A stretch of 64,000 nt of DNA. It comes from Latrodectus hesperus (Eukaryota > Arthropoda > Arachnida > Araneae > Theridiidae). Position numbers and translations under genes: made by a program. Where the stretch lies: the NCBI GenBank assembly GCA_037975125.1, contig CM075852.1, forward strand, positions 13,130,813 to 13,194,812. The letters are read 5' to 3'. The notes beneath the pieces were generated by a model. It ran no database searches, was not told where the DNA came from, and saw only the letters and a program-made list of their open reading frames with translations. This document shows, one piece after another, positions 33,571 through 44,815 of the stretch (the stretch's first letter is position 1; every line of letters begins with the position of its first letter).

Positions 33571-34740
33571 GTGTGTGATATTGCTAATGAACTTAGTAAA
33601 AATAATGATTCTCAAAATATTTATATCAATCATTCTGATATCGAAAGCACAATTACCAAATTTTATGCTGAGTCGCATAAAAACATAAATAACTGGATAG
33701 GGAGTTTTGAAAATGAATCGAAAGTGTTCCATTTATCAGATTTACTTAAGTTTATTTTTGCTAAAAGATCACTTAGTGGAAATGCCTTATTTGTTAGAAC
33801 AGAGCCGGAAATAAACTCGTGGAAAAAATTAAAAGATGCCTTAATCGATGAATTATCCGTTGAAATAAATTCAGCTAATCTTCAAGAATTACTAAGTAAA
33901 AGGAAAATGAAGGATTCAGAATCCGTTCAGGAATATTTTTTAAAAATGTAAAAACTTTGTCACTCAGGAAAAATTTATGATGCCGCGTTAATACATTATG
34001 TGATTAAATGACTTAATGATAAACATGAAAATAAAATTATTTTATACGGGTGCAAAAACTTGATAGAATTTAAAAATGAACTTAAAGTGTATGAAGTAAT
34101 GAAAAGTGATTCAGCAAAGAGTAAATATGTTTTCGATAAAATGAAAACAAAACATGATGCAAATTTTAGATCGTATTATTTTGATATAAATAAATCAAAA
34201 TATGATGGTAATGATAACTATAATTCAAGGTATGCGTCTAATGATAAATTTAATTCTAAGTAGGAGAATATGAATAAGAATAAAGTAAAATTTGATGGTA
34301 ATTTTGATTCAAGAAATAGAGTGTGTTATAATTGTGGCTCTCGTTCACATATTTCCAAATATTGTATACATAAAGGTAGGGGTTTTAAATGTTTTTCATG
34401 TCAATCTTTTGGGCATAAAGCTTCGGAATGTCCGAAATCAAAAGAAACAAGCTCTATTGATGTTCAACCGAAAATAAATGCGATCAGTTCTGAAAATTTA
34501 ATTCTTAAGAATGTTAAAATTGGCACTTTGAATGTAACTTCATTAATTGATGCTGGAAGTCAGAAAACCATTTTAAAAAATAATTTATTTAACAAAATTA
34601 AAGATACTGTTAGTTTACAATCTTCTAATATTTCGTAAACTGGTTTAGGAATGAAATCAATTAAACCACTAGGTTATTTTAATGCAGAGGTTGAAATTGA
34701 TAATTCGAAAGTTAATGCAAAAATTTGTGGTGAAAATGTG
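33571..34740 (+). pseudogene. gypsy gag and protease, four in-frame stops
   Basis: One reading frame can be followed from 33571 to the nested insertion. It is interrupted by stops at 33949 (TAA), 34009 (TGA), 34261 (TAG) and 34636 (TAA), without frameshifts. The first part is a retrotransposon gag capsid region, with a conserved WKKLKDALIDEL block and a block ending SVQEYFLKM. Two zinc knuckles of the form C-x2-C-x4-H-x4-C follow at 34324-34365 (CYNCGSRSHISKYC) and 34390-34431 (CFSCQSFGHKASEC); in the family these bind the RNA genome. The protease motif at 34546-34560 reads IDAGS instead of the usual DTG. The protease is cut in two by the insertion at 34745 and resumes at about 36035. Confidence 0.88.
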
Positions 34741-34744
34741 CTTT

Positions 34745-36025
34745 GGGTCCCCTGCTTGGCGCATTTTCAAAAAGTCGCCAACTGGCGCGTTTTTGCGTGT
34801 TGTCTGGCGGATTTGAATGCTCAGAGATTCACTACGCAAAAACGTCGTTTCTATGTCGACGAAACCGAAATCCGTGTTTTTTAACGAATTTCACCGTTGG
34901 TATGGCAACGAAAACAAAAACAATGTTTTTTTTTTATGAATTGTATAACAAAAAATACACTAGATTATGGAGAAAAATTATCATATTTTTTAAAATTAAT
35001 AAATAAAAATACACTGAAACAAATAAATTTCTACATACCTGTGAATCAGAAAACGTGTGTAATGCATGGAGGAGGGGGGGTGTTCCTTATTTTTTAAATC
35101 AACTGCTTTCTTGTGCCGCTGGAGGGTAGATCTTCTTAATATCCTCTAAAAAAGCTTTAAAGTCCTTATCCGTGTGCTTGTGGCCATGAAGTTTTCTCCA
35201 CATATATTCGGCTGAATAGGAATCAAACTCACCCGGAACATGATGCGTTCCTTTAAGTGCACGTTTGATCGCCGACCAAGTCCCCTCTATAAAATTAATG
35301 CATAACATGGGCACCAGAATCGGGGTCTACTTAAGTCAGGCTGTGGTTGACCCGTAAATGTTTATAACCGTCCTCTTCAAGGTAGTTATAGACCTTCCAA
35401 CAGTCTGAAATGGCTGTGACTAAACCACGAGCACACTCGTACACTCTTTGTGCATTCATGCGCATTCTCTCTACCTTGCTTTCTGCAAAACCAAATATAT
35501 CCATCATTCTTATCAGTCCTTTGCATCAAACTCATTTTGGACATTTATACGCAGACGTTATCAAACCCTCTTTCATACACCATTCTAACACCGCTTTCTT
35601 ACCCATGGCTGGCAAAACGCTAAAATAGACAAATGAATATTTATTATTAGCATTCAATACTTCAACTAATTTCATAGCGAAATCAAGGATTTAACCAAAT
35701 ATAAGCAAAAAGAAAAAATATGCTACTCACAAACAGATGAAAAGCCGAGTTCAACTCACTTACTACCTCCAGGGCAAATCCAACGGTAATAAAAAAGTCG
35801 TACATCAAATTTTAAATTCTACGTTATTTCAAACTCAAAATAATTAGCGACCAATAGGAATACTGAAACAAAAGAGTTGTTAATGAGCATGCGCGAAAAC
35901 AGAGCACTCCGCTCCGGAGAAGCGCAAAAAAGACAGGGTTGCCACAAGGAGTGCATTTAGAATAAAATAGCCAGGGTTACCACGCTTGGCGCATCTGTCG
36001 CCCATTTGGCAAGAAAGGGGTACTT
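34745..36025 (-). mobile_element. ISXO2/IS1595-like (Merlin-type) DNA transposon nested in gypsy
   Basis: This block interrupts the gypsy frame: protease coding runs up to about 34740 and resumes at about 36035. Its base composition is less AT-rich than the host element. The ends are imperfectly inverted: GGGTCCCCTGCTTGG on the left against AGTACCCCTTTCTTGCC from the right end. The word GCTTGGCGCAT also occurs near both ends in the same orientation. A clean 8-9 bp target duplication, expected for Merlin, was not found, so the boundaries are uncertain by some tens of bases. It carries the minus-strand transposase remnant at 35099-35675. It inserted after the gypsy element and has itself decayed. 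Confidence 0.75.
35099..35675 (-). pseudogene. ISXO2-like (IS1595/Merlin) transposase remnant
   Basis: On the minus strand the frame starts at the ATG at 35673-35675 and shows an N-terminal zinc-ribbon-like part (EWCMKEGL, then CPK, then NDGYIWFCRK with an HEC group after it), as in ISXO2-like transposases. A central part containing the first catalytic aspartate is deleted near 35432. AISDCWKVYNYLEEDGYKHL holds the second catalytic Asp (SDCW), and NFIEGTWSAIKRALKGTHH (35241-35297) holds the catalytic Glu in the IEGTW motif. A C-terminal EYMWRKL block follows. Several frameshifts and stops separate these pieces. In bacteria the family includes IS1595; animal relatives are called Merlin. Not functional. 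Confidence 0.85.
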
Positions 36026-36034
36026 AAACCACAG

Positions 36035-36784
36035 ATTAACCATTTTTATAAATATTTTATAAATGATGATTCGATAAGTTTTGATTTAATTGTAGGAACT
36101 GACATAATTAACCAAGGTACTTTAACAGTTTCAACCAATGGAGTATCGTTTCACATTAACAAGAACGAAATGGATAGTTTCTTAATTAATTTTGTAAATC
36201 TTAACGATGAATCAGAAATTGATTTAAGTCACATTAAGGATAAATCATTGTGTTCTGAAATACATTCATTAATTAAAAATTATGTTCCTAATAAAATTAA
36301 AACTGTTGATGTTAAGATGAAAATTAATTTAACTGATGAAATCCCTATTTGTTCTTCCCCCCCTCGACGACTACCACCTTTTGAGAAAAAAATAGTTGAA
36401 GCTACAATTAAAGAGTGGTTAGCCAAGGTATTAATTCGTAATAGTTCTTCCTATTTCTCCTCACCTGTAGTATTAGTTAAGAAAAAAGATAATTCTCACA
36501 GACTTTGTATTGATTACAGACGGCTTAATAAGAAAACGGTTCGTGAACATTACCTTTTGCCAGTTATTGATGAGATAATAGATAAATTACATTCTTCCAT
36601 AGTATTCACAACTTTGGATTTAAAAAACGGCTTCTTCCAGGTTGACGTTGAAGAAAATTCTTGCAAATATACTTCATTCGTTACACACGATGGTCAGTAT
36701 GAGTTTTTGAAGTGCACATTTAGATTAACTAATTCTCCGAGTACTTTTCAAAAATGCATCAATAATATACTGATACGTTTCTGA
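36035..36784 (+). pseudogene. gypsy protease end and N-terminal half of reverse transcriptase
   Basis: The frame resumes with the protease end (LIVGTDII, near 36092-36115) and continues into reverse transcriptase. Visible blocks are SPVVLVKKKDNSHRLCIDYR, FTTLDLKNGFFQVDV (holding the first catalytic Asp, in TLDL) and TNSPSTFQKCINN. The YxDD box carrying the other two catalytic aspartates is absent: the frame ends at 36782-36784, just after the block that precedes it. The break is a deletion that joins directly to integrase sequence, so about half of reverse transcriptase and all of RNase H are missing. A complete gypsy reverse transcriptase plus RNase H is about 450 residues or more. Confidence 0.9.
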
Positions 36785-37482
36785 ATTGATTTCGAAGATA
36801 GAACTCCAAAATACTGTTTACGTAACCCCTCTTGCATCATTTCGGATAAAGGTTCTGCATTTACTTGAAATGATTTCGCAGAATCTTGTCGCCGCGAAGA
36901 AATTAAACACATTTGTATAACCACCGGTTTACCTAGAGCAATGGTCAAGTAGAGCACCTTAACTCCAGTATAATTTCTGTTCTGTCTAAACTGTCGATAG
37001 ACAACCCAGCTAAATGGTATTTGCATGTTAGTAATGTACAACAGGTTATAAACTCAACTTTTCACAGAAGTATTAACACAACACCATTTGAATTGTTGTT
37101 TGGTACAAAAATGAAACAAAAAAATGACATTAAAATTAACGATCTCTTAGGCGCAAAAATGCGAACAGATTTCATTAATAATCGCGATAACCTTAGAAAA
37201 GAAGCTAAAAAACAAATTTTAAAAGTTCAAAATGAAAATCGCAAAACCTATAATTTAAGAAGAAAACAAACAAGAAAATTCAAATTAAATGATACTGTTG
37301 CTATTAAACATATACAACAAGGTCCAGGTCTCAAGCTAAAACCCAAATATTTAGGCCCCTACAAAATAATAAAAGTTAAAAGCAATGATACATACGATGT
37401 GCAAAAGATTGGTTTTACCGAAGGTCCCCTGATTACTAGTACTTGTGCTGAGTACATGAAGCCTTGGCCCGATGTAACTTAA
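36785..37482 (+). pseudogene. gypsy integrase, C-terminal half
   Basis: Pieces of the integrase core appear in shifting frames from 36820: IISDKGSAF carries the second catalytic Asp, then TTGLPRA, after which the block that should carry the catalytic Glu reads AMVK followed by a stop. From 37021 a 153-codon frame is open, with the end of the core (a block resembling VINSTFHRSINTTPFELLFG) and a chromatin/DNA-binding C-terminus containing the GPY-type motif (KYLGPYKII, about residues 109-117). The N-terminal zinc domain and first catalytic Asp are missing. It stops at 37480-37482. Confidence 0.88.
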
Positions 37483-38182
37483 AATGTGCTGAAAGAGGAA
37501 AAGAAGACACCGATGACGTCCAACTCCTGATTTTGACTTTTTTACCCACAGAATTGCTACTTTTTAAGACTAAAACTTTTTATTTCAGATTGTTACCTTT
37601 TCAATTTTTTTAAAAAAAGAATAGTAACTGAGATGTGTTCAAGACGTTTCCTTTTGAAGATGGCCAATGACGAGAGTGAAGTTGCAGCTACCGATTCTCT
37701 AACCAGATGAAGGAGTCCTCCACGACGGAATCTCAGATTCGAGGAACAACGACGATGATTTAGATGAGAATTGAAAAGACGAATTAGACGAGAATTGACA
37801 ACAATGTTTACAAATTTCTTCTTGAACATGTTACTGCTCCTATTCATTTTTTTTTCAGGAAGTTTTGTTGCTAGACGAATGCTGAGGTCAGCTATTGTCG
37901 TCAGGATGGCCGATTGTGGGATTGAAAGTGCCACCAGAGGGCCATTCACATGTTTGCCGCCGGATACGCAGAAGAGAGAGAGAGAGGAGAACGACGATGT
38001 GATGGATGGGAAAAGACGCGATGACGTGAAGACGCGAATTGATATTGGACTAATTACGGATTATAACTAAAATGATGTTAGATTGTTATTTAATATTCAT
38101 TTGTAAATATGTAAATAGCCTTTTTCTTATTTTGTCCAAAACCATAATTAAATCATTTAAACAATAATGTGTTAATTCCTGA
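37483..38182 (+). other. gypsy 3' region, possible 3' LTR
   Basis: After integrase lies a purine run (37491-37508), then about 670 bp that are GC-richer until about 38060. A 99-codon frame at 37771-38070 contains a hydrophobic stretch around residues 12-33 and a charged C-terminal part rich in Arg and Asp. It may be LTR or an accessory region; I would not call it an envelope gene. A pyrimidine run ending in CAG at about 37847-37857 resembles a splice acceptor. The far end near 38182 reads CCTGACA. The LTR limits were not resolved because no second copy is present. Confidence 0.4.
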
Positions 38183-38198
38183 CAATGAACAGAGTGAA

Positions 38199-38489
38199 CA
38201 CACACACACACACATATACATATATAATAGTTTTTTCGCAATTTTAAGAGCTGATTTTGTGGAATTCTTTTATTCTATTTTTATTCCTATAAGTGATTTT
38301 GTTTTCTAAACAATTCATTTCGTTTTTATTAGCTGTCTCTTATCTAATTTCTTAAAAATATTTACTCATTTAGACTTTTTAGTAGCTTTATATTTTAATT
38401 AATTATATATATATATATATATATATCTATCATATATATATATATCTATCTATCTATCTATCTATATCTATATCTATATATATATATAT
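38199..38489. repeat. Simple repeats: (CA)n, then (TA)n/(TATC)n
   Basis: A short CA run (38199-38214) merges into TATA. A compound TA and TATC/TCTA microsatellite follows at about 38404-38489, ending exactly where the Tc1 remnant begins. It is polymorphism-prone and non-coding. Confidence 0.85.
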
Positions 38490-38567
38490 GCACTAGCCAG
38501 GAAACAATTTGCGTACAGATGAAAAAAGTCTTTAAAAAATAGCTTCCATGGACTGTCAGTTAAACTT

Positions 38568-39599
38568 TAATGTTTGGTTCGAAAGCCTTTATATCTAAGA
38601 ATCTCTTCCAATCTTTTAAGCATACAGTCAATTAGTTCGCCGGTTTCTGCAGGTAAAATATTACTCCATTCCATTATAATTACTCTTTTTAGCATATATT
38701 ATGTTATGTTGCCGAATGTTGCTTTCCAATAAGTTCCTTAAGTGTTCAGATTTAAGTACGGTGATTGTGAAGAAGTATGCAAATGATATTTGGTATTGTA
38801 CAACAGCCAGAGCTTTACTTTGTGGGCAGTGTGTTTTGGATCATTGTCTTGTTGAAACCAAAAGTCATCGCCAAATTTCAAATCTTGTGCACTCTGCTTC
38901 AAATTTTCTCTTAAAATATTTAGATATTCCATATGATCTAAAGTGGAGTCCATAATAGTTAATTGATCAACTCCCCACTTGCTGCCATGCACCCCCAAAT
39001 TATTACGCCACCTCCACCATTCTTAGCTGTAAACACAAAATTTTGCTTCTCAAAAGCCGAACCTTGTTTTCTCCGCGCCAGTTTACGCCCTATGATGCCA
39101 AAGTTACAAAACTTGCTTTCAACAGGGAATATTACTTTTTCAAGAACTCAAAAGTTTTATTAATATACTTACTGGCAAAATTTCAACGGTTTCGCTTATT
39201 GGCAGTTTAAATACATGGCTTTCTACAAGCTACATGGCCGTGATAACCAGATTTTTTTGTATAGTATCTTCATGAAGAGATCTTTTAAACCTTTTTCTAA
39301 TATCGAGTGCTATTTGAGATGCAATAATCTTTGGATTTAAACGTACAGATTTCAGGATGCATATCTTTTCTCTTAAAGTCAGCTTAGATGGTCGGTTACT
39401 CAGAGGGTTTATTTAACATAACAGATTTCGATGACTTGTAACAATTGATTACTCTTTGGATAGAAGAATGGATTCTTCCAACTATCTTTCTAATTGCTGG
39501 AAGAGTGTTACCTTCATTTCTATGTCTTAAGAAGATATTCTTTTTGTCCTTAACAATCTCTTTTACTTTAGAATCTATTTTAAGTTTACTTGTTTGCAC
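38568..39599 (-). pseudogene. Tc1-like transposase pseudogene
   Basis: On the minus strand an ATG at 39597-39599 starts a helix-turn-helix part (FLRHRNEGNTLPAIRKI, then SIQRVINCYK). NRPSKLTLREKICILKSV follows, a second DNA-binding segment, then the catalytic region in several frames. The block normally carrying the first Asp reads PVESKFCNFG, with Asp lost. The second is intact (WFQQDNDPKHTAHK). The third block reads QSPYLNLNT in place of the usual SPDLNPIE, so its acidic residue is gone. The C-terminus (LKRLEEILRYKGF) ends at 38568-38570. Multiple stops and frameshifts separate these parts. The element probably starts at about 38490, but its inverted repeats could not be matched. Confidence 0.85.
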
Positions 39600-40845
39600 A
39601 AATACTAATATATCATATCAACAAAACAATGCTTTTTTTATTCTATTTGTTGTATTGCCAGTAGAGTTAAAATGAATAAGTAGTAAAAATAAACGCAGAC
39701 AATATTTCATTTCATACAAGCTCACAGAGAGTAAAAAAATTAAGATTAATGTGCAAATATCTTTGCAATTTGTACTTGTACGAAAGCTTTTTCTGATAAC
39801 TTTTTGCGTAATTTTTAACTATATTATTATTATTGCATAATGTGTGTTATCTTTGTGAAATTGATGCTGATATTTAAGGAATTGTTAAAGAAAAAATTTA
39901 TACTATTATTTGCTTATACTTTTATGATTAAACTATTTGAATATTAAATCCTAATACAACATCCTGGAATCCTAACAGAATGAATTTTACAGAATTAAAT
40001 AACTATGCTTGGATTAATGAAGGAAACTGAATTATTATCTTAATACTAAAATGTCTTCTGAATAATACTTTGCGTAAAATATCTCAAATTCAACAAAGAA
40101 AATAGTTGATACGGAATATATAATTTTTTTAAAGATTTTAATCTAATAAAACCCCGTTTCATAAAGTTAAAGTTTTACAAGTTAAGTAAATTAATGAGGA
40201 TGAGACAGTGGTGAATGAAAAAAAGAAGAAACAGAGTTCGACCAAATATCACAAGTTAAATTTAATTAAAGATAATGTTATAAAATTACATCACTTTGTT
40301 GTTCTTTATAATCAGTAAAGTTAAATACATTGAATAGTGTATTCCAAGCTACAGCAGTAATCTGCAATGATATTTGGTAAATTATAAAAAGAAGTTCTAT
40401 ACAAGTTGACCAATCTCAAATTTTTTCTGTGATAAACTAAATTCTTTAAACATCTCTATTGATTGCAATAGTATGGAATCTATATATGCGAATGTGGTGC
40501 CATAAATATCTAAAAACATAATATGTTTAAGAAAGTGTAGAGTTGAGTCATACGACATAAGCATTTCCAGTGGTAGCCACAGCAACATATTATATATTAT
40601 AACAACTAATAAGATATGTCAGCAGCACATGCGTTAGGACCATTATAAATTTTTTTAGAAGATGATTATAATAAATATTACAGTGAATCTACACCAGAAA
40701 GTAGATTCTGAAAAATGCAATTAAATTTCGTGATGCATCCGATTTCTTTGCACAATCTCATTTAGTATTATCGGTACATGGGATACATTCTTAAACCATG
40801 GCAAATCATCAGCTTTCTGTGAGAAAATTAATTGAACACATTGGC
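39600..40845. other. AT-rich stretch with one protein-like minus frame
   Basis: AT-rich sequence. A 63-codon minus-strand frame at 40397-40588 (begins MLLWLPLEMLMSYDST) has a more protein-like composition and slightly higher GC than its surroundings, but no domain, neighbour or splice signal supports it. It is probably chance. Confidence 0.3.
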
Positions 40846-40855
40846 CATTGTGGTT

Positions 40856-41114
40856 GCCGCCCACCCTGTCTAGTGATCAGCGTGCCTGACTACAGGTAGG
40901 GAGGCTTTGCGTTCGAATCCCAGTTAGGGCATGGATGTACTTTCTCTCTCTGTCTATCCCGTACTTGTCCTTTCTTTGTATGAATGGGTTGGGAATGGTT
41001 TTTATGGCATGTGTGTACTGGGGAAGTCCGACTCCACACCAAAATATTGTTCAATTGGAAAAGTGGAGTAGCACACCGCATAATGCCAGCCTAGCTAGAC
41101 CAAGACAACAAAAA
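40856..41114 (+). repeat. SINE-B copy, plus strand
   Basis: The tRNA-like head has an A box (GTCTAGTGATCAGCG) and a B box (CGTTCGAATCCC), then the same body as the copy at 25081-25392, read on the opposite strand (shared words include GGGCATGGATGTACTTTCTC and AGTCCGACTCCACACCAAAA). The tail is CAACAAAAA. A near-perfect 10-bp duplication, CATTGTGGTT at 40846-40855 and CATTGTAGTT at 41115-41124, flanks it. Confidence 0.92.
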
Positions 41115-41124
41115 CATTGTAGTT

Positions 41125-44100
41125 AATTCATGTTGGAATTTCGCATGTGTTTGATCTTGTAATGGTAGAATTTATAAACATTATGTAAACATCTTACAAC
41201 ATATTCTTATATCTTTAGTTAATGCTATAAGAGTTGTGTAGCTTTAGAAATGCTGAGCCTTCTAAACTTATTTTGCAGACATTTAGACAGTTATTATACG
41301 ATCATTTTATTATTCTGTGTTTAAGGAAAATATTTTGTGACGATACCACTGTTCCATAAATTTAGAATCTTACCATATGATATTAACAAAAAAATACTTA
41401 TTATCATAATTTAGAAACTGTTTTTCATCTACATTTAAATTAAAGTTGATACTTATCATTATTAAGAAAAAATTTAAGAAATTTGCAATTGATGGGATAA
41501 AATTGCTTAAAATACTATTTTCAGAAATTTAAAGCATTTTATTATAAGATACTCATTTTTGTAAGCATATTTGAATATCATTTTTGTCATGACAAATAAT
41601 TAAATATTAAAATTAAAAACAAATCTTAATCACACATAAGTTTTCTCCCATTCAGTAATTAATAAATTATTTGTCTCTTCTGATCATGTCTTTCGATATT
41701 AAGTCAACGAATTAATTGATGTCATAACAGTATCAATCATAAAATATAATGATAAATACAGAAAAATAAAAAAATTACACTTATAATTGACTTTATTATT
41801 TTATATTTTTTATATTCGAGAGGTATAATATAAATTTACATTCTTATATAGTTAAACGATTAATTTAAATTATACTTTCTGATATAATATTATGATTAAG
41901 AACACATACAGAACAGTCAATGTTAAAATAGAGTTTTGTTTAACTGATTTAATTACGAGATTTTGTTCTTTCATTAAAGTTCGCAATCAAGAAAGTTAAT
42001 TTCCTAATGATATATTATTGGTTATCCATTTAGGACTTAATAAGCATCCAAGGGAAATAAAGGAAGCAATTTGAAGTAATTAAATGTATCCTCGCATTCA
42101 TTTGATTCCATAAATAAATGTCATTCTTCCTTGAAAATTATCTCAAAAATATCAACAAAGTTGTTAATCTTGAGTGGGTTGCATAATATCTAAAATATTG
42201 TCATTTGCATTTGTAATTACACAACTTAAGCTTACAGAATGCGGTGAAAACCTTTGACTGACGTCATTTATGCCAATGGAAACGGAAAAAGGTTTTGCCT
42301 TAATTACATGGCACTTCATAAAGACTTACGATTTGTGATTTATCATGGTGCTTAAGGCGTTTTCGAGGTTCGACTACGAAAAAAACAATATGAACTACAT
42401 TACCCAAGATAAATAGATACATAAGGATTCATTGAACTTTATCGGTGGCAACGGCTGTGGTCAGGTAAGCTATTAAAAGGAAGGATTTATTTTTTTGCTT
42501 GTGATTGTAAATATTCTGAAGCCAAAGAAGGCATAAAAATTGAGTTGATCGAATTTTCCAAGGCGGAAAGAACATAATTTTATATCCAACACAGAAGTAA
42601 TAAAGTGATTCAATAAATTAATCAGATTAACTTGTTTTTGTACATGTGTTTCTAACCTGATTAATATTCACAAACCATCTTTGCTTCATATTTCAATTAT
42701 TGAGGCAAACATCTGTTTCAAAATAACTTAAAATTCCTGTATTATATAAAAAGTTTCCTGGGAAATTAATTGAGCTCAGAAGATTTATAATGGTAATTAA
42801 TGATAGCCGTCAACTAAATTAATATTGGTATTTATCAAAGATATAATTCCTTAAAATTAATGATTCATGTTGGATTCATGTTGTTTAACATATTCCAATA
42901 GCTCTTAGAAATAATGTTTAGGAAGTATAATATTTTGAAATGTTTGCATGAATTTTAACAAAAAGAGCAATGTTCCTTTTTATTTTGTTAAAAATTATAA
43001 AATTTGAATTTCCATTGTGTATGAAACATTCAAATGATACTGTAACAGAGAAATTTGATAAAATTTGGCTCCTTAATTCCTGTGAAATTAAGTATTCATT
43101 GATTACCTATTTTGATATTTGTATTATGATGTTATTAAGTTTAAAAAATAATTCATAAAAAATGTAAATATTCAAATTTATATTTTAAAAATGGGAGAGA
43201 GAAAATTTTTTCATTTAATTACTCATTTAGAAAACATTATACTCATTTAATATTACATATTTATTTTGAAATTAGATATGAAGGCTTTAAAATCAATAAT
43301 AATAACGTATCAGTATACAAATGCATATTTTAATAGTTCTTAAAGTAAATAAAATGGTGTCATATGTTTCATTATTTATTCAATGAAAATATTTCAGTTT
43401 GAAAAATTTATTGTTTTGTATACTATGACGTTTTCTTATTCGGGGATAATTCTGCTAAAAATAATCATCTGTGGTTCATCACTTACATCTTTTACTCGTG
43501 ATAATATACTAAAAACATCGATTGTACTGATACTTAACTTGTACTTTGTTTGAAGATTAAAATATTACTGTATTTAGACTGTATTCTATAACTCATAACA
43601 TAATCAGGGAAGATTAAAAGTAAGCAATTGTTCACAATGCAATTACAATGCAAAAAATATGGTACAAGGAAAATTTTAAGATTTGATTTCTTAAGTGCTT
43701 TAAAATCATCTCTTAAGTATATTTGAAAGAAATAATTTTAAAAATTAGCTAGTAAACTTTATAAATGTTTTGTGTTCATTTATCTCTAAAGTAATATCAA
43801 TTTAATAAATTGCAAGTATGATTTGTAATTAGTTTATTATTGAAATCATAAAACATTGACAAATGAATGTTAAGAGAATAATTTGGAAAATAAAACGAGA
43901 AAATGAATAATATTAGGATAATGTTTTCCATAATATACTGAGAGGGAAATCTGTGCTCTTAGTGACATATATCAAAATTCATAAAAATAAAATGATAAAA
44001 ATTGAGAGTAGGTTTCCTTATTTTTATATAGTTTATAATAAATCGGATTTATGACTTTGAACTCTTCTCGATGCATATCTTTATTTACTTTTCACAACCC

Positions 44101-44767
44101 ATATCTAAGTTTTTAGCAAAGAAAATAATGTATCTTTAGTTTAAAATCTATTTTATTTCACACATTTTTTCTTAAAAGCACTGAACTAGTTTTAGAAAAT
44201 TAATCTTAAGTAATACTGGAGAAAATAATTTAACTCGTTTAATTATCAACAGTAACACGAATGTGAAATAATTTACATTAAAACTTATTTTCCATGAGGT
44301 ATTCTGCGTTTTTGGAGTAGTTCTTGAGAACAGTATTTGAAATAATGCAAAAATGTAATTAATTTTGTTATAATTGACGAATTCTTGAAGAGAAAAATTG
44401 ATATAACTCTTGTATGAATAACACATACATTATGTTATCAATATAATGTGGAATGTTGTTTTCATAAAGATGTAGAATATAGATTCAAAAAATTTAAAAA
44501 AAATGGCTGAAAATGTTAAGGTTGTCAGTGTAAATATTTTGCAAGCATTTTTATTAAGCTTTTGATAACATCAGTAATCATTAATTTATAATTTCCATAA
44601 ATTTGAAATATTGTTTTCCTGTATAACATTTACCTACTGAATCATGCATATGATATTCTAATTTTAAAAAATGTGTTCTATATGCGTTTATTTTTTCCTT
44701 CATTCAAAGAAACATTTTTAACGTTAGAAACTCATATGAGCATTAGAAAGAGCAGTATTTCATATGT
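41125..44767. other. AT-rich stretch with a CRE-like word and a donor-like site
   Basis: Mostly AT-rich. Between 42240 and 42480 the sequence is GC-richer and includes the palindrome TGACGTCA (42259-42266), the core CREB/AP-1-type binding word, and a strong 5' splice-site match TCAG|GTAAGC at 42461-42470. A non-coding or first exon could lie there, but no frame supports a protein. No other feature is seen. Confidence 0.35.
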
Positions 44768-44815
44768 TGTTGTTGCATAACCCCGAGGTCAGCAGCGCTA
44801 GACCAGGTCCATGAG
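44768..44815 (-). repeat. 3' tail of a SINE-like element, family uncertain
   Basis: GTTGTTGTTG followed by a short GC-rich segment (CCCCGAGGTCAGCAGCGCTAG) looks like the tail-side end of a minus-strand retroposon with a CAA-repeat tail. It does not match SINE-A, B or C clearly. The rest is missing. Confidence 0.35.

Larger units (their letters stand above)
33571..38182 (+). mobile_element. Decayed Ty3/gypsy LTR retrotransposon
   Basis: The order is gag, CCHC knuckles, protease, reverse transcriptase, integrase, the order of Ty3/gypsy elements. The copy is 4.6 kb, but about 1.28 kb of that is a nested DNA transposon at 34745-36025. The second half of reverse transcriptase, RNase H and the first half of integrase are deleted. 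A purine-rich run near 37491-37508 could be the polypurine tract. A 3' boundary near 38182 (CCTGACA) is a guess, and no 5' LTR was found. Gag decayed by in-frame stops only. Nothing here looks capable of moving. Confidence 0.9.

Noticed and set aside
37771..38070. Envelope-like gene of the gypsy element
   Set aside because: The frame has a single hydrophobic segment and no other envelope features, it lies where the 3' LTR is expected, and it is only 99 codons long.
40856..40930. tRNA gene
   Set aside because: A and B boxes are present, but the sequence continues into a SINE body with a tail and target duplication, and acceptor-arm pairing is not evident. The same applies to 5238-5310 and 25320-25392.
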